Source: Opacimonas immobilis
GTDB taxonomy: Bacteria > Pseudomonadota > Gammaproteobacteria > Enterobacterales > Alteromonadaceae
NCBI RefSeq assembly: GCF_048282545.1
Contig: NZ_CP182485.1
Location: 992,001 to 1,056,000 of the forward strand
Length of the DNA: 64,000 nucleotides
Reading direction: 5' to 3'
Shown: positions 43,174 through 52,096 of the stretch, piece after piece
Layout: each line of letters starts with the position of its first letter
How positions within the stretch are numbered: the stretch's first letter is position 1
Program-made: the position numbers and the translations under genes
Notes under the pieces: generated by a model
The model's input: the letters and a program-made list of their open reading frames with translations, nothing else
Told to the model about the DNA's origin: nothing
Databases searched by the model: none

Positions 43174-45063
43174 ATGTCGAATCAATATACCGCAGATGCC
43201 ATTGAAGTTCTTAACGGATTAGAACCAGTTAAGCGTCGACCAGGGATGTACACAGATACCACCCGCCCCAATCACCTCGGTCAAGAAGTCATCGATAACT
43301 CAGTGGATGAGGCGCTTGCCGGGCATGCTCGTTCAGTCAAAGTTATTTTGCACGATGATAATTCACTCGAGGTGCATGATGATGGTCGCGGGATGCCGGT
43401 GGATATTCACCCAGAAGAAAAAATCTCTGGTGTCGAACTCATCATGACTAAACTCCATGCTGGGGGCAAGTTCTCCAACAAAAACTACGAGTTCTCTGGT
43501 GGTTTGCACGGGGTAGGTATTTCAGTTGTGAACGCTTTATCAACGCGAGTTGAGGTAACAATTCGCCGCGATGCAAAGGTTTATCGCATTGTGTTTGCTA
43601 ATGGTGACAAAATCGAAGACTTGGCGGTGATTGATAGCTGTGGTCAGCGCAACACTGGTACGTCCGTGCGTTTTTGGCCAGATCCTCAGTATTTTGATTC
43701 TGACAAATTCAGTGTGCGCCAACTCACCCATAATTTACGTGCCAAAGCAGTGTTATGTCCTGGCTTGCGCATTCGCTTAGACAACAAATTCACTAAAGAA
43801 ACCACCGAATGGTACTATGAAGATGGCTTGCGTGATTACTTATTAAGTTCGGTAAAAGATTGCATCACTCTTCCCGAAGACGAGCCATTTGTTGGGACGT
43901 TTTCAGCTAATTCTGAAGTGGCTGATTGGGCGGTCTTATGGCTACCTGAGGGTGGTGATATGGTCACCGAAAGCTATGTGAATCTTATTCCTACCGCACA
44001 AGGCGGCACGCATGTCAATGGTTTACGTCAAGGTTTGCTGGAGTCCATGCGCGAGTTTTGTGAGTTCCGCAATCTATTGCCTCGTGGCGTAAAACTCACG
44101 CCTGATGATATTTGGGATCGCTGTGCATATATTCTATCTACAAAGATGCAAGATCCTCAATTTGCCGGGCAAACCAAAGAGCGCTTATCCTCGCGGCAAG
44201 CGGCGGCATTTGTGTCTGGAGTAGTCAAAGACGCATTTAGCTTGTGGTTGAATCAACACACTGATGTCGCTGAATTACTTGCGGAAATGTGTATTAGCAA
44301 CGCCCAGAAGCGTTTGCGTCAAAGCAAAAAAGTCGCTCGCAAAAAAGTCACTCAAGGCCCGGCATTACCGGGTAAACTCACTGATTGTTCCTCGCAAGAT
44401 ATTGATCGTACAGAGCTATTTTTGGTTGAAGGTGATTCTGCAGGTGGTTCAGCGAAACAAGCTCGCGACCGTGAGTTTCAGGCGATTATGCCATTACGAG
44501 GTAAGATTCTGAATTCCTGGGAAGTAGATTCGTCACAAGTCTTGGCGTCACAAGAAATTCACGATATTTCGGTTGCTTTGGGCATCGATCCCGATTCTGA
44601 TGATTTATCTGGTCTGCGCTATGGCAAAATTTGTATTTTGGCCGACGCGGACTCAGATGGTCTGCACATTGCTACATTATTGTGTGCGCTATTCGTTAAG
44701 CACTTCCGCACCTTAGTTGAACAAGGTCATGTCTATGTGGCGATGCCACCGCTATTCCGAATCGATGTGGGCAAAGAGGTGTATTACGCTCTTGATGAAA
44801 GTGAAAAGCAGGGTGTACTCGACCGCATAGAAGTTGAGAAAAAACGTGGAAAAGTCAACGTTCAACGCTTCAAAGGTCTAGGTGAAATGAACCCGCTCCA
44901 ACTTCGCGAAACCACTATGGATCCCAATACCCGTCGGCTGGTGCAGTTGACCATTGATGATGCCCAAGGAATGTTAGAGTTGATGGATATGCTACTGGCG
45001 AAAAAGCGCTCTGGCGACCGCAAAGAGTGGCTGGAAAACAAAGGGAATTTGGCTGAAGTTTAG
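43174..45063 (+). CDS. parE: ParE, DNA topoisomerase IV subunit B
   Basis: The ATPase subunit of topoisomerase IV, which decatenates daughter chromosomes. 629 residues: the GHKL ATP site has RRPGMYTDTTRPNHL, VIDNSVDEALAGHA, DDGRGMPVD and GGLHGVGISVVNAL; the TOPRIM domain has EGDSAGGSAKQARDREFQ, PLRGKILNSWEVD and DADSDGLHI. The last two, and the TDTTRP signature, distinguish it from GyrB, as does the lack of the GyrB insert. parC is not in the window. The next gene starts at the base after its stop. Confidence 0.97.
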   Translation: MSNQYTADAIEVLNGLEPVKRRPGMYTDTTRPNHLGQEVIDNSVDEALAGHARSVKVILHDDNSLEVHDDGRGMPVDIHPEEKISGVELIMTKLHAGGKFSNKNYEFSGGLHGVGISVVNALSTRVEVTIRRDAKVYRIVFANGDKIEDLAVIDSCGQRNTGTSVRFWPDPQYFDSDKFSVRQLTHNLRAKAVLCPGLRIRLDNKFTKETTEWYYEDGLRDYLLSSVKDCITLPEDEPFVGTFSANSEVADWAVLWLPEGGDMVTESYVNLIPTAQGGTHVNGLRQGLLESMREFCEFRNLLPRGVKLTPDDIWDRCAYILSTKMQDPQFAGQTKERLSSRQAAAFVSGVVKDAFSLWLNQHTDVAELLAEMCISNAQKRLRQSKKVARKKVTQGPALPGKLTDCSSQDIDRTELFLVEGDSAGGSAKQARDREFQAIMPLRGKILNSWEVDSSQVLASQEIHDISVALGIDPDSDDLSGLRYGKICILADADSDGLHIATLLCALFVKHFRTLVEQGHVYVAMPPLFRIDVGKEVYYALDESEKQGVLDRIEVEKKRGKVNVQRFKGLGEMNPLQLRETTMDPNTRRLVQLTIDDAQGMLELMDMLLAKKRSGDRKEWLENKGNLAEV

Positions 45064-46335
45064 ATGTTTAACGCACTAAAAAAAACGGTTTTTTCCTTCA
45101 TCGTTATTGCATTGATAGCTGTCTTTATCGTCCTTGAAGGAAAGCCGTTAGTAAGTGTTAACTCAGCTGAGCAAGTTGAAGCTGCTCAATCGGTCACTCA
45201 TCTTTTTAAAGATCTCAATCAGTTACGCGAACGCGACCGCGCCTATCACGATTTAGTTTTAACCACAGCACAAATTAATAGTTTATTAGGCTTTTTGCAA
45301 CGTGCCCACCAGCCGTTATCGGCAGGGTTTTATACCCAAGATGATATTGGAAGCTTGTTAGTTACTTATCGTTTCTCTGTTTTTGGAATGACTCGCTACC
45401 TAAACCTCGATTTGCAACTTACATCCGGTTCGAGAGCGAATATAGAACGGGCTAAATTAGGTAAAATTCCCTTACCAGGAAATGCCCTTTTGTCTTTTGC
45501 GCGATGGAGTGTCAACCAATACACTCGTTCAGAGGTAGCTGACATTGCTTATAATACACTGCAAGGACTCACCTTTGCAGAGCAAACTGTAACCTTGCTA
45601 GTGGCTCCTACCTTACCTTTACTGCAAGAACTCAAAATAGTCCAAGCTCGTATGGGCTATGAAAAACCTGATTTACTCGATTTGAAAGTCCAAAATTATT
45701 TGGATTACTTAGTCAATAATCACAAAACCATTGGCGATAGTGGGCGCTCACTTGCACCTTTCATAAGAGAAATTTTCCTCGAAGCGCAAATTCAATCACA
45801 ATACGGCGACCCTGCACTTGAGAATAAGGCTGCGATTCTAGCGTTAACTATATTTATGGGCGATAACCGCTTTATACGTTTATTTACCCTTAACGACCGT
45901 GTGGAGTATCGAGCTGGGCTCAAGAAACAAGTTACACTGAACAATCGACGTGACTTAGCGTTGCATTTTTTATTCTCTGCAAGTATTGAATTGTTATCCG
46001 CACAAAGTGTCTCTATTGCGGTTGGCGAATTTAAAGAATTGATGGATAGAGCAGAAGAAGGCTCAGGTTACAGCTTTGTAGATTTGGCAGCAGACCAGGC
46101 CGGGATTGCCTTTGCTGAACGAGCTACCGAGCCCAAAACTGCCGTGCAGATGCAAACTTTACTCGCACAAAAAGCCGATGAATCTTTGTATTTACCATTC
46201 GTAGATGACTTGCCAGAAGGTTTGAAAGTCAATGCCTTTACCGAACGCTTTAAAAACGTTGACAGCCCAGAGTATCAAGCCAAATTCGAGATGATCATTG
46301 CGCGAATAAATGCGCTGCCAATTAGTCAGCTTTGA
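45064..46335 (+). CDS. membrane-anchored protein of unknown function
   Basis: I do not recognise this 423-residue protein. An N-terminal hydrophobic helix (about 8-24, FSFIVIALIAVFIVL) with a preceding KK suggests a signal anchor, with the rest in the periplasm. The body is mixed alpha/beta, without a recognised catalytic motif: blocks such as FSVFGMTRYLNLDLQL, AALTIFMGDNRFI-like (LTIFMGDNRF) and ALHFLFSASIELLSAQS may help a search. It starts directly after the parE stop, so it is probably cotranslated with topoisomerase IV. Its 3' end overlaps the convergent gene by 14 bp. Confidence 0.8.
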   Translation: MFNALKKTVFSFIVIALIAVFIVLEGKPLVSVNSAEQVEAAQSVTHLFKDLNQLRERDRAYHDLVLTTAQINSLLGFLQRAHQPLSAGFYTQDDIGSLLVTYRFSVFGMTRYLNLDLQLTSGSRANIERAKLGKIPLPGNALLSFARWSVNQYTRSEVADIAYNTLQGLTFAEQTVTLLVAPTLPLLQELKIVQARMGYEKPDLLDLKVQNYLDYLVNNHKTIGDSGRSLAPFIREIFLEAQIQSQYGDPALENKAAILALTIFMGDNRFIRLFTLNDRVEYRAGLKKQVTLNNRRDLALHFLFSASIELLSAQSVSIAVGEFKELMDRAEEGSGYSFVDLAADQAGIAFAERATEPKTAVQMQTLLAQKADESLYLPFVDDLPEGLKVNAFTERFKNVDSPEYQAKFEMIIARINALPISQL

Positions 46336-46651
46336 GTGATTGTTTAAAGTTGTCTAACGTCGTCATCAATGACTCAATTTGTTTGACAATCGTTTGCAGT
46401 TTTTTGGTAAGCGCCTCTTTGTCAGAATAGCCATCTTGCATGGCACTGAGCTCATCCAACAACTCGCAGGTTTCAGCAACATAAGGCTCAAACGTTTTTG
46501 CTCTGGTCGAAAAGGGCGCATCCTCTGCAAAAATCGCAACATATTGTCCTTTACCTTGTTGTTGGTAAGATGCTAATAAAGCGTCAGCGTCGACTGCTTT
46601 GCGATAGATGAGTTGAAGATTCGCTTGAATTTGTTCGATGACTTTTTGCAT
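46322..46651 (-). CDS. small helical protein, possibly PriC-like primosomal protein
   Basis: About 109 residues when started at the ATG at 46651 (MQKVIEQIQ); an ATG at 46705 would add 18. Predicted all-helical. The segment FAEDAPFSTRAKTFEPYVAETCELLDEL resembles in spacing the 'F--LF-TRA--L-PY--E---L--L' core of primosomal replication protein N'' (PriC) of other gammaproteobacteria. The C-terminal half typical of longer PriC proteins is reduced. If correct it would help restart stalled forks. The assignment is from memory and tentative. No good ribosome site is seen. Convergent overlap with the preceding gene. Confidence 0.55.
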   Translation of the reverse strand: MQKVIEQIQANLQLIYRKAVDADALLASYQQQGKGQYVAIFAEDAPFSTRAKTFEPYVAETCELLDELSAMQDGYSDKEALTKKLQTIVKQIESLMTTLDNFKQSLKAD

Positions 46652-46763
46652 AGCGTTGTATGATCTATTTGCAGAAAAAATAAAATAATTACTCGAGTTT
46701 ATCATAAATCAGCCAATAAAAAGCCAAATTGTGTTTTTGGCGTCACAAGGCAATTACAAAGAT

Positions 46764-47786
46764 TTATACGTCTAGCGATAAGTCGAGCCAAGTTTTGCTT
46801 TTGCGATTGCCAATTTCTCTGACCAATTTGGGGATCATATAACCAGATTGTTTGGCAATGACCTCACGCATCAAAGATACAACCTGTTCATCCGATACAT
46901 AAAAATGAGAGGCCCCTTGTACTTTATCAAACGCATGCAAGTAGTAAGGTTGAATATGATTGTCGTATAGCTTTTCATTGAGATGCATGAGCGTTTTGGC
47001 ATCATCATTAATGTTCCTCAAGATGACAGCTTGGTTATAAACTCGGATCAAATTACGTGATAACTGCGCAACTTTTTCACTCAGTTGAGTGCTGATTTCT
47101 TGAGGATGATTAATGTGTAACACCATATTAGCTGTTAGACGAGAGCGCTGCAAACGATCAACTAGACCTGAAGTAATACGTTGCGGAAGCACCACAGGGA
47201 GTCTGGTGTGAATACGCAATCGCTTAATGTGTGAAATGGTCTCAATTTGACTTATCAGCCAGTCTAATTGACTGTCATTGGCCATGAGCGGGTCCCCACC
47301 AGATAAAATCACTTCATCCAATATGGGATGCTTTTGAATGTATGTTAAAGCATCTTGCCACTGCTGCCGATTGTTGTGATGTTCATTGTATGGAAAATGC
47401 CGACGGAAACAGTAACGACAGTTGACGGCGCAGCCTGTGCGAACGATTAATAATACGCGATTCTCATATTTGTGCACGATACCATGATTGGCTTTATCGT
47501 GTTCTTGCGTTGGGTCTTGGCCAAAGCCATCCACGCTCAAAAACTCATCTTTGAGAGGTAACACTTGCTGAAGGAGTGGATCATTGGGATCGTGTTTGGT
47601 CATCAAATCCGCAAAAAAACGCGGTACGCGCATAGTAAATAAGCGTCTCGCTTCAATGTCTGCAAGATAATCGTTTGGGTTTAAACCTAGGTGTTCTAAG
47701 AGATTTTTAGGATCCGTGAATGCGGATGCTAATTCTTTTTGCCAATCGGTCTCTACAGTCACTATATTTTTGTGTATATTATGCAC
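46764..47786 (-). CDS. epmB: EpmB, EF-P lysine 2,3-aminomutase
   Basis: The radical-SAM, PLP enzyme makes (R)-beta-lysine for elongation factor P. About 340 residues. The iron-sulfur motif is GCAVNCRYCFRRHFPY (CxxxCxxC), followed by LSGGDPLM, the SAM-binding GGDP, and YYLHAFDKVQGASHF with the PLP lysine near the C-terminus. A start at the GTG at 47786 gives the same N-terminal length as E. coli EpmB. A TTG at 47801 is also possible. None has a strong ribosome site. It diverges from efp, and their control regions overlap. Confidence 0.93.
   Translation of the reverse strand: MHNIHKNIVTVETDWQKELASAFTDPKNLLEHLGLNPNDYLADIEARRLFTMRVPRFFADLMTKHDPNDPLLQQVLPLKDEFLSVDGFGQDPTQEHDKANHGIVHKYENRVLLIVRTGCAVNCRYCFRRHFPYNEHHNNRQQWQDALTYIQKHPILDEVILSGGDPLMANDSQLDWLISQIETISHIKRLRIHTRLPVVLPQRITSGLVDRLQRSRLTANMVLHINHPQEISTQLSEKVAQLSRNLIRVYNQAVILRNINDDAKTLMHLNEKLYDNHIQPYYLHAFDKVQGASHFYVSDEQVVSLMREVIAKQSGYMIPKLVREIGNRKSKTWLDLSLDV
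47739..47768 (+). promoter_or_regulatory. candidate sigma70 promoter for efp
   Basis: TTGCCA (47739-47744) and TATATT (47763-47768) spaced by 18 bp, 55 bp before the efp start. It overlaps the first codons of the divergent epmB, so the two genes' expression may interfere. Read by eye. Confidence 0.45.
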
Positions 47787-47822
47787 GAAATTAACCGTCA
47801 ACTAACTAAGTTAAGAGGATTT

Positions 47823-48392
47823 ATGGCGAATTTTAGCACAAATGAATTCAAAGCTGGATTAAAGGTCATGATTGATGACGAGCCATGCAATATTTTAGAA
47901 AATGAATATGTTAAACCGGGTAAAGGACAAGCGTTTAACCGTGTCAAAATTCGTAAACTGATCTCTGGCAAAGTATTAGAAAAAACCTTCAAGTCAGGTG
48001 ATTCTGTTCCAGGAGCGGACGTGTTAGATACTGAGCTTTCATATTTGTATAACGATGGTGAGTTCTATCATTTTATGAATAACGAAACGTTTGAACAAGT
48101 TGCAGCAGATGCTAAGGCGGTTGGTGATAACGCTAAGTGGTTAGTTGAAAATACGGACTGTACGATTACTTTATTCAACGGCACGCCGATTGTGGTCACT
48201 CCACCTAACTTTGTTGAGTTGGAAATTACTGAAACCGATCCTGGTTTGAAAGGTGATACTGCGGGAACGGGTGGTAAGCCTGCAACACTTGCGACCGGAG
48301 CAGTGGTTCGAGTGCCTTTGTTTGTGCAAACCGGTGAGATCATCAAAGTGGATACTCGCAGTGGCGAATACGTATCACGTGCTGGCAAATAA
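47823..48392 (+). CDS. efp: Elongation factor P
   Basis: EF-P rescues ribosomes stalled at polyproline. The 189-residue protein has the three beta-barrel domains. The modified lysine is Lys34 at the tip of domain I in VKPGKGQAF, the E. coli-type context for beta-lysylation, which agrees with epmB and epmA on either side. AGAGGA precedes the ATG at 47823; longer frames upstream are not real. epmA starts 2 bp after the stop, but a terminator lies within its first codons, so most transcripts probably end there. Confidence 0.98.
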   Translation: MANFSTNEFKAGLKVMIDDEPCNILENEYVKPGKGQAFNRVKIRKLISGKVLEKTFKSGDSVPGADVLDTELSYLYNDGEFYHFMNNETFEQVAADAKAVGDNAKWLVENTDCTITLFNGTPIVVTPPNFVELEITETDPGLKGDTAGTGGKPATLATGAVVRVPLFVQTGEIIKVDTRSGEYVSRAGK

Positions 48393-48394
48393 GC

Positions 48395-49306
48395 ATGACT
48401 GACCGCGTGGTCAATTTACAAAAAAAGGCTCGGATCTTATCTCAGATCCGAGCTTTTTTTTCAGAACGTGGCGTCCTCGAAGCAGACGTACCATGTCTAG
48501 ATACTCATGCCGTAACCGACCCTTATTTGACTAATTTTGAGTGTGACTGGCAAGGTCGCAAACTGTATCTACAAACTTCACCAGAATACGCATTGAAACG
48601 ATTACTCAGTGAAGGGTTTGGCGACTGTTATTATTTGGGCAAAGCATTTCGCAATGAAGCAAGATCGCCACAACACAGTCCAGAGTTTTTAATGCTTGAA
48701 TGGTATCGAGTTGGAATAACACCTACTCATCTCATGGCTGAGATAGCAGAACTCCTTAACTGTATCCTAGGTGTTGACAAGACAGCTTCTATTTCCTATG
48801 CCGATGCATTTGAGCAATACGCCAATATTGATATTTGGCAAGCTGAGAATGAGCAGCTCATTGCAGCCTTTCCGGGGGAGCCGCATTTTGATCTTGCTGC
48901 AGAATCGAGAACAGATCTCATCCAAATGCTATTTAGTATCCTAGTTGAACCTCATCTCGGACAAGAGATTCCATGTTTCGTATATGACTTTCCACTGGAA
49001 CAAGCAGCTTTGGCCAAAGCAAACCATGATGGGCGGACAGCACAACGTTTTGAGCTCTATTATAAAGGCTTCGAGTTAGCCAATGGTTATGGTGAATTGA
49101 CTGACCCAACTGAACAGTCCAACCGTTTTCAGTGTGATATCGAAAAAAGATCTCGCTTAGGACTACCACAAGTTGCGCCCGATAATAGGTTATTGGCTGC
49201 GCTTGAACATGGGCTACCGCAGTGTAGTGGGGTAGCTCTAGGGGTCGACCGTCTGTGTATGCTGGCTTTAGGGCTTCGCCATATTGATTTGGTACAATAT
49301 AATTAA
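48395..49306 (+). CDS. epmA: EpmA (PoxA/GenX), EF-P--(R)-beta-lysine ligase
   Basis: A truncated class II lysyl-tRNA synthetase paralog that attaches beta-lysine to EF-P Lys34. 303 residues without the anticodon-binding domain. Class II motifs are visible: LQTSPEYALKRLL, YYLGKAFRNEARSPQHSPEFLMLEWYR (motif 2 region, with RNE), FELYYKGFELANGYGELTD and the motif 3 GVALGVDRLCMLAL. The start 2 bp after efp is supported by the match of LQKKARILSQIRAFFSERG to the same helix in E. coli. That very helix is encoded by an intrinsic terminator (48421-48461), see findings. EpmC is not in the window. Confidence 0.96.
   Translation: MTDRVVNLQKKARILSQIRAFFSERGVLEADVPCLDTHAVTDPYLTNFECDWQGRKLYLQTSPEYALKRLLSEGFGDCYYLGKAFRNEARSPQHSPEFLMLEWYRVGITPTHLMAEIAELLNCILGVDKTASISYADAFEQYANIDIWQAENEQLIAAFPGEPHFDLAAESRTDLIQMLFSILVEPHLGQEIPCFVYDFPLEQAALAKANHDGRTAQRFELYYKGFELANGYGELTDPTEQSNRFQCDIEKRSRLGLPQVAPDNRLLAALEHGLPQCSGVALGVDRLCMLALGLRHIDLVQYN
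48421..48461 (+). terminator. strong intrinsic terminator inside the 5' coding region of epmA
   Basis: An A-run (48421-48426) precedes a perfect 10-bp stem GCTCGGATCT (48428-48437) / AGATCCGAGC (48444-48453) with a 6-nt loop, followed by eight T (48454-48461). It is about 30 bases after the efp stop, as expected for an efp terminator, but lies wholly inside epmA codons 12-22. Confidence 0.88.
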
Positions 49307-49563
49307 TTGGCTTGCTCGTAGACTTTTACGAGATCTTGTAAAACCCATTCAACAATTTGCGCTAATATCTGGTTATCAGAATGTTCTAAATGGATGAATA
49401 CATCGATGGCCTTACAAATCAAGGGTGTTGTTTCTAAAATTTCATCTGGTAATGCTGAACAAGCATGAATGAGCGCTTCCACAGATTCAATTTGACAACT
49501 TCCCTGTAGAGAAATCTCCTGCAGACAGACATTAAGTTTGTCTTTTAATATTTCTGCAGTCAT
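49303..49563 (-). CDS. small acidic protein of unknown function
   Basis: An 86-residue acidic, probably all-helical protein that I do not recognise. It opens MTAEILKDKLNVCLQEISLQG and has three Cys (13, 23, 35). An ATG at 49563 follows AGGTAATCCTT, a usable ribosome site. Its stop codon interlocks with that of the convergent epmA (4-bp overlap). Size and composition are those of a small regulator or adaptor, but there is no direct evidence. It may also be a lineage-specific gene. Confidence 0.65.
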   Translation of the reverse strand: MTAEILKDKLNVCLQEISLQGSCQIESVEALIHACSALPDEILETTPLICKAIDVFIHLEHSDNQILAQIVEWVLQDLVKVYEQAN

Positions 49564-49795
49564 AAGGATTACCTACTATTAGTAATACACTAAGAGTAGG
49601 CTATTTATTACTTGGTTATTGGGATGCCCTTATAAAAGTATTCTTTAGTCTAAATGAATGCTTAGACTTAAGTTTAAAAAGTAGCAATAATACATTACTT
49701 TACAAGTTTACCTGCGCTTAAAAAACAACCAATATCAAATGTTGATAAACATCTTTTACTAGAAATTTGTGCAAAATAGAGTTACAACGTCTGCC

Positions 49796-50308
49796 ATGAC
49801 AACACAAAAATACATCATAATCACTCCATACTATTCGTTACGAGAAATAGATTTAAGGGATGCTCAACAGATTTTGGTTTTAACCAACGATCCTGACTGG
49901 CTCAAATACATAGGTGATCGGGGCATTTACAGCTACGACAATGCCTTGGCTTATATTCAAGAGCGGTTCATAGCGAGTTACCAAGAGTACGGTTTTGGCA
50001 GTTGGGCGATTATTGATAATGAAACCGGAGCGTTTATGGGGATCTGCGGTTTATTACAAAGAGAAGCGATGGCGTTTCCAGAGTTGGGATATGCTTTACT
50101 CCCGGAATATCGAGGTAGAGGCGTTATTCAAGCGCTTATCCCACCTGTTTTGGAATGGGCAAAACAGCATGAGGTTAGTTTTTTAACAGCACTAACAACA
50201 CCCGATAATCACACGTCCATTCATATTTTAGAAAAGCATGGTTTTACTTTTTCACGCATTCATTTTGAGGAAGATAATTCAATTAATGTGTATCAACTTA
50301 TGCTGTGA
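49796..50308 (+). CDS. GNAT-family N-acetyltransferase (RimJ/RimL type)
   Basis: A 170-residue acetyltransferase. The acetyl-CoA loop is visible as PEYRGRGVIQALI, preceded by ELGYALLPEYRG, and the C-terminal HTSIHILEKHGFTF is typical of the RimJ/RimL-like group, which acetylate N-terminal amines or small molecules. The substrate is unknown. I use the ATG at 49796; an in-frame GTG at 49769 would add nine residues, and neither start has a strong ribosome site. It stands alone after a 232-bp AT-rich gap in which I see no other gene. Confidence 0.85.
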   Translation: MTTQKYIIITPYYSLREIDLRDAQQILVLTNDPDWLKYIGDRGIYSYDNALAYIQERFIASYQEYGFGSWAIIDNETGAFMGICGLLQREAMAFPELGYALLPEYRGRGVIQALIPPVLEWAKQHEVSFLTALTTPDNHTSIHILEKHGFTFSRIHFEEDNSINVYQLML

Positions 50309-50315
50309 AGGAGCC

Positions 50316-50930
50316 CTAAAATTGAGGCGGTAAGATCTCAGCTTTTTGCAGAATAATTGGTTCAATCGGCACATCGGGTTGGCCGAAATTAATTGAATAT
50401 TCTGTTTCAACCTCACCCATCGCGTCAATGACTTCAAAGCCCTCGACAACTGAACCAAAAACGGTGTAGCCCCAGTTCCGACCGGGATCGAGTGATTCGT
50501 TGTCTTTGAGATTGATAAAAAACTGTCTGGTCGCACTGTGTGGGTCAGTTTCTCTAGCCATTGCAATACTGTAGTAAGTATTTTTTAGGCCATTGCCTGA
50601 TTCATTAAAGATTTTGCCGAGCGATGGTTTGCTTTTGTAATCGACTGTATAGCCTCCACCTTGCACGACAAAATCCGGCACCACTCGATGAAAAATCGTA
50701 TCTTCATAACTGCGCAGGGCAACATAGCGCAAAAAGTTATTGACGGTGATTGGCGCTTTAAAGCGGTCTAGTTCAAGTATAAATTCGCCTAGGTTGGTGT
50801 TTATTTTGACTCGCGGATAAGCATTGTCTGGCTGAATCTCGGAGCCATCTTTGACTTTCAATGCGAAGCTTGGCGCACTCAAACACAGCATCACCATCAC
50901 ACACAAACAGTGAACATATCGCTTTCCCAT
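50316..50930 (-). CDS. periplasmic cyclophilin-type peptidyl-prolyl isomerase
   Basis: A 204-residue precursor with a signal peptide (VMVMLCLSAPSFA, cleavage near residue 23). The cyclophilin domain has FHRVVPDFVVQGGGY, MARETDPHSATRQFFINL and YTVFGSVVEGFEVID, the active-site Arg, Phe and Gln residues. Export makes it PpiA-like: it would help fold periplasmic or outer-membrane proteins. It starts 3 bp after the rlmG stop, so the two are cotranscribed. Whether to call it ppiA or another paralog is uncertain. Confidence 0.93.
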   Translation of the reverse strand: MGKRYVHCLCVMVMLCLSAPSFALKVKDGSEIQPDNAYPRVKINTNLGEFILELDRFKAPITVNNFLRYVALRSYEDTIFHRVVPDFVVQGGGYTVDYKSKPSLGKIFNESGNGLKNTYYSIAMARETDPHSATRQFFINLKDNESLDPGRNWGYTVFGSVVEGFEVIDAMGEVETEYSINFGQPDVPIEPIILQKAEILPPQF

Positions 50931-50933
50931 GAA

Positions 50934-52076
50934 TTAACCTTTTTTGAACGTTGATAGTATGGTGAACTTATCACTATTTGCTTTGACAGTAAAACCGCCG
51001 AAACGCTTTTTCAATATTCTGCCATAGGTTAAGTGCCGGTTCGCAACAATGCGCAATTCACCACCTGGTTTTAATGCAAAATAGCTGTCGTGAAACATCT
51101 GTATAGCAATATGCTCAGTAATGGTGTTATTTTGATGAAATGGCGGATTACACAAAATCAAATCTGCAGGTTCACGCCGTCCATAGTAGCTCAGACAGTT
51201 ATTGTGCCAAAACTCGCAATTCGCTAATGCGTTAGGGTGATTGGTTGCCACATTGTGTCGTGCCGAGGCAACTGCATGGTATGATTCATCGACAAAGGTA
51301 ACCGATGCTTCTGGGTTAAGGCGCAGCGCAGCGCAGCCTAATACGCCATTGCCACAGCCTAAATCAATGATGCGCTGTCCACTGACAGGATGTAGATGCT
51401 CTAACATAAATCGCGCCCCAATATCGAGCTGATTGCGAGCAAATACATTAGGCAGATTGGCAATGTTTAACTGATATTCTGGCACTTTCCAGTGACACAT
51501 ATCCATTTGGTAATCAGACGTTGCAGCTCTGACTTCGGCTCGCAGTAAACGAGATTTTTTCCATGCCAGACCAGTACGATTAGGGCCAATGTATTGTTCA
51601 AACAAAGCTTGCACATTCTTGGTCATGTTTTGCATTTTACTACCAACTAGCACAATACTGTGTTTATGCAATAATGGACGTAAACGCTGTAACTGATCAG
51701 CCAAAAAGGTGAGATTTTTAGGGAGTTTAATTAATGCTATATCAATTTGCTTAGAGGGTGTTTCAAGTGAGTGACACCAGTTCACCGTATCTTCCAATTC
51801 ATTACTGGCAAGATTGGCTTTGGCCGCTTGCTGGGCAATCAATGAATCGCTCCAATGAGTTAAATGATATTCATGCAAGGCACATGTCAGCGCCCCAAAA
51901 TCGTCGTTGAGTATCGCGATATGTGCGTTGGCTAAGCTGTCAACGTGGGTATCGGCAAGCGTGCGTAACAGATACTCATCAGAGGCATCCCATGCTTGTA
52001 GGGACTTGTGTTGTGCTCCACGAGGATAGCGATGTAATATGTGTGTGCCAAAAGCGTGTGTTAATTCAATCTGCAT
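50934..52076 (-). CDS. rlmG: RlmG, 23S rRNA m2G1835 methyltransferase
   Basis: The 380-residue enzyme methylates G1835 of 23S rRNA. An N-terminal degenerate methyltransferase-like domain (1-~190) is followed by the catalytic Rossmann domain with the SAM loop IIDLGCGNGVLG and the base-flipping LCNPPFHQ (NPPF). The start is the ATG at 52076 (MQIELTHAFGTHILHRYP), the family N-terminus. Frames further upstream run into alkB on the other strand. The ribosome site is weak. It diverges from alkB with 20 bp between start codons, so their promoters overlap. Confidence 0.94.
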   Translation of the reverse strand: MQIELTHAFGTHILHRYPRGAQHKSLQAWDASDEYLLRTLADTHVDSLANAHIAILNDDFGALTCALHEYHLTHWSDSLIAQQAAKANLASNELEDTVNWCHSLETPSKQIDIALIKLPKNLTFLADQLQRLRPLLHKHSIVLVGSKMQNMTKNVQALFEQYIGPNRTGLAWKKSRLLRAEVRAATSDYQMDMCHWKVPEYQLNIANLPNVFARNQLDIGARFMLEHLHPVSGQRIIDLGCGNGVLGCAALRLNPEASVTFVDESYHAVASARHNVATNHPNALANCEFWHNNCLSYYGRREPADLILCNPPFHQNNTITEHIAIQMFHDSYFALKPGGELRIVANRHLTYGRILKKRFGGFTVKANSDKFTILSTFKKG

Positions 52077-52096
52077 AGACTTATTAAAGGTGACCG

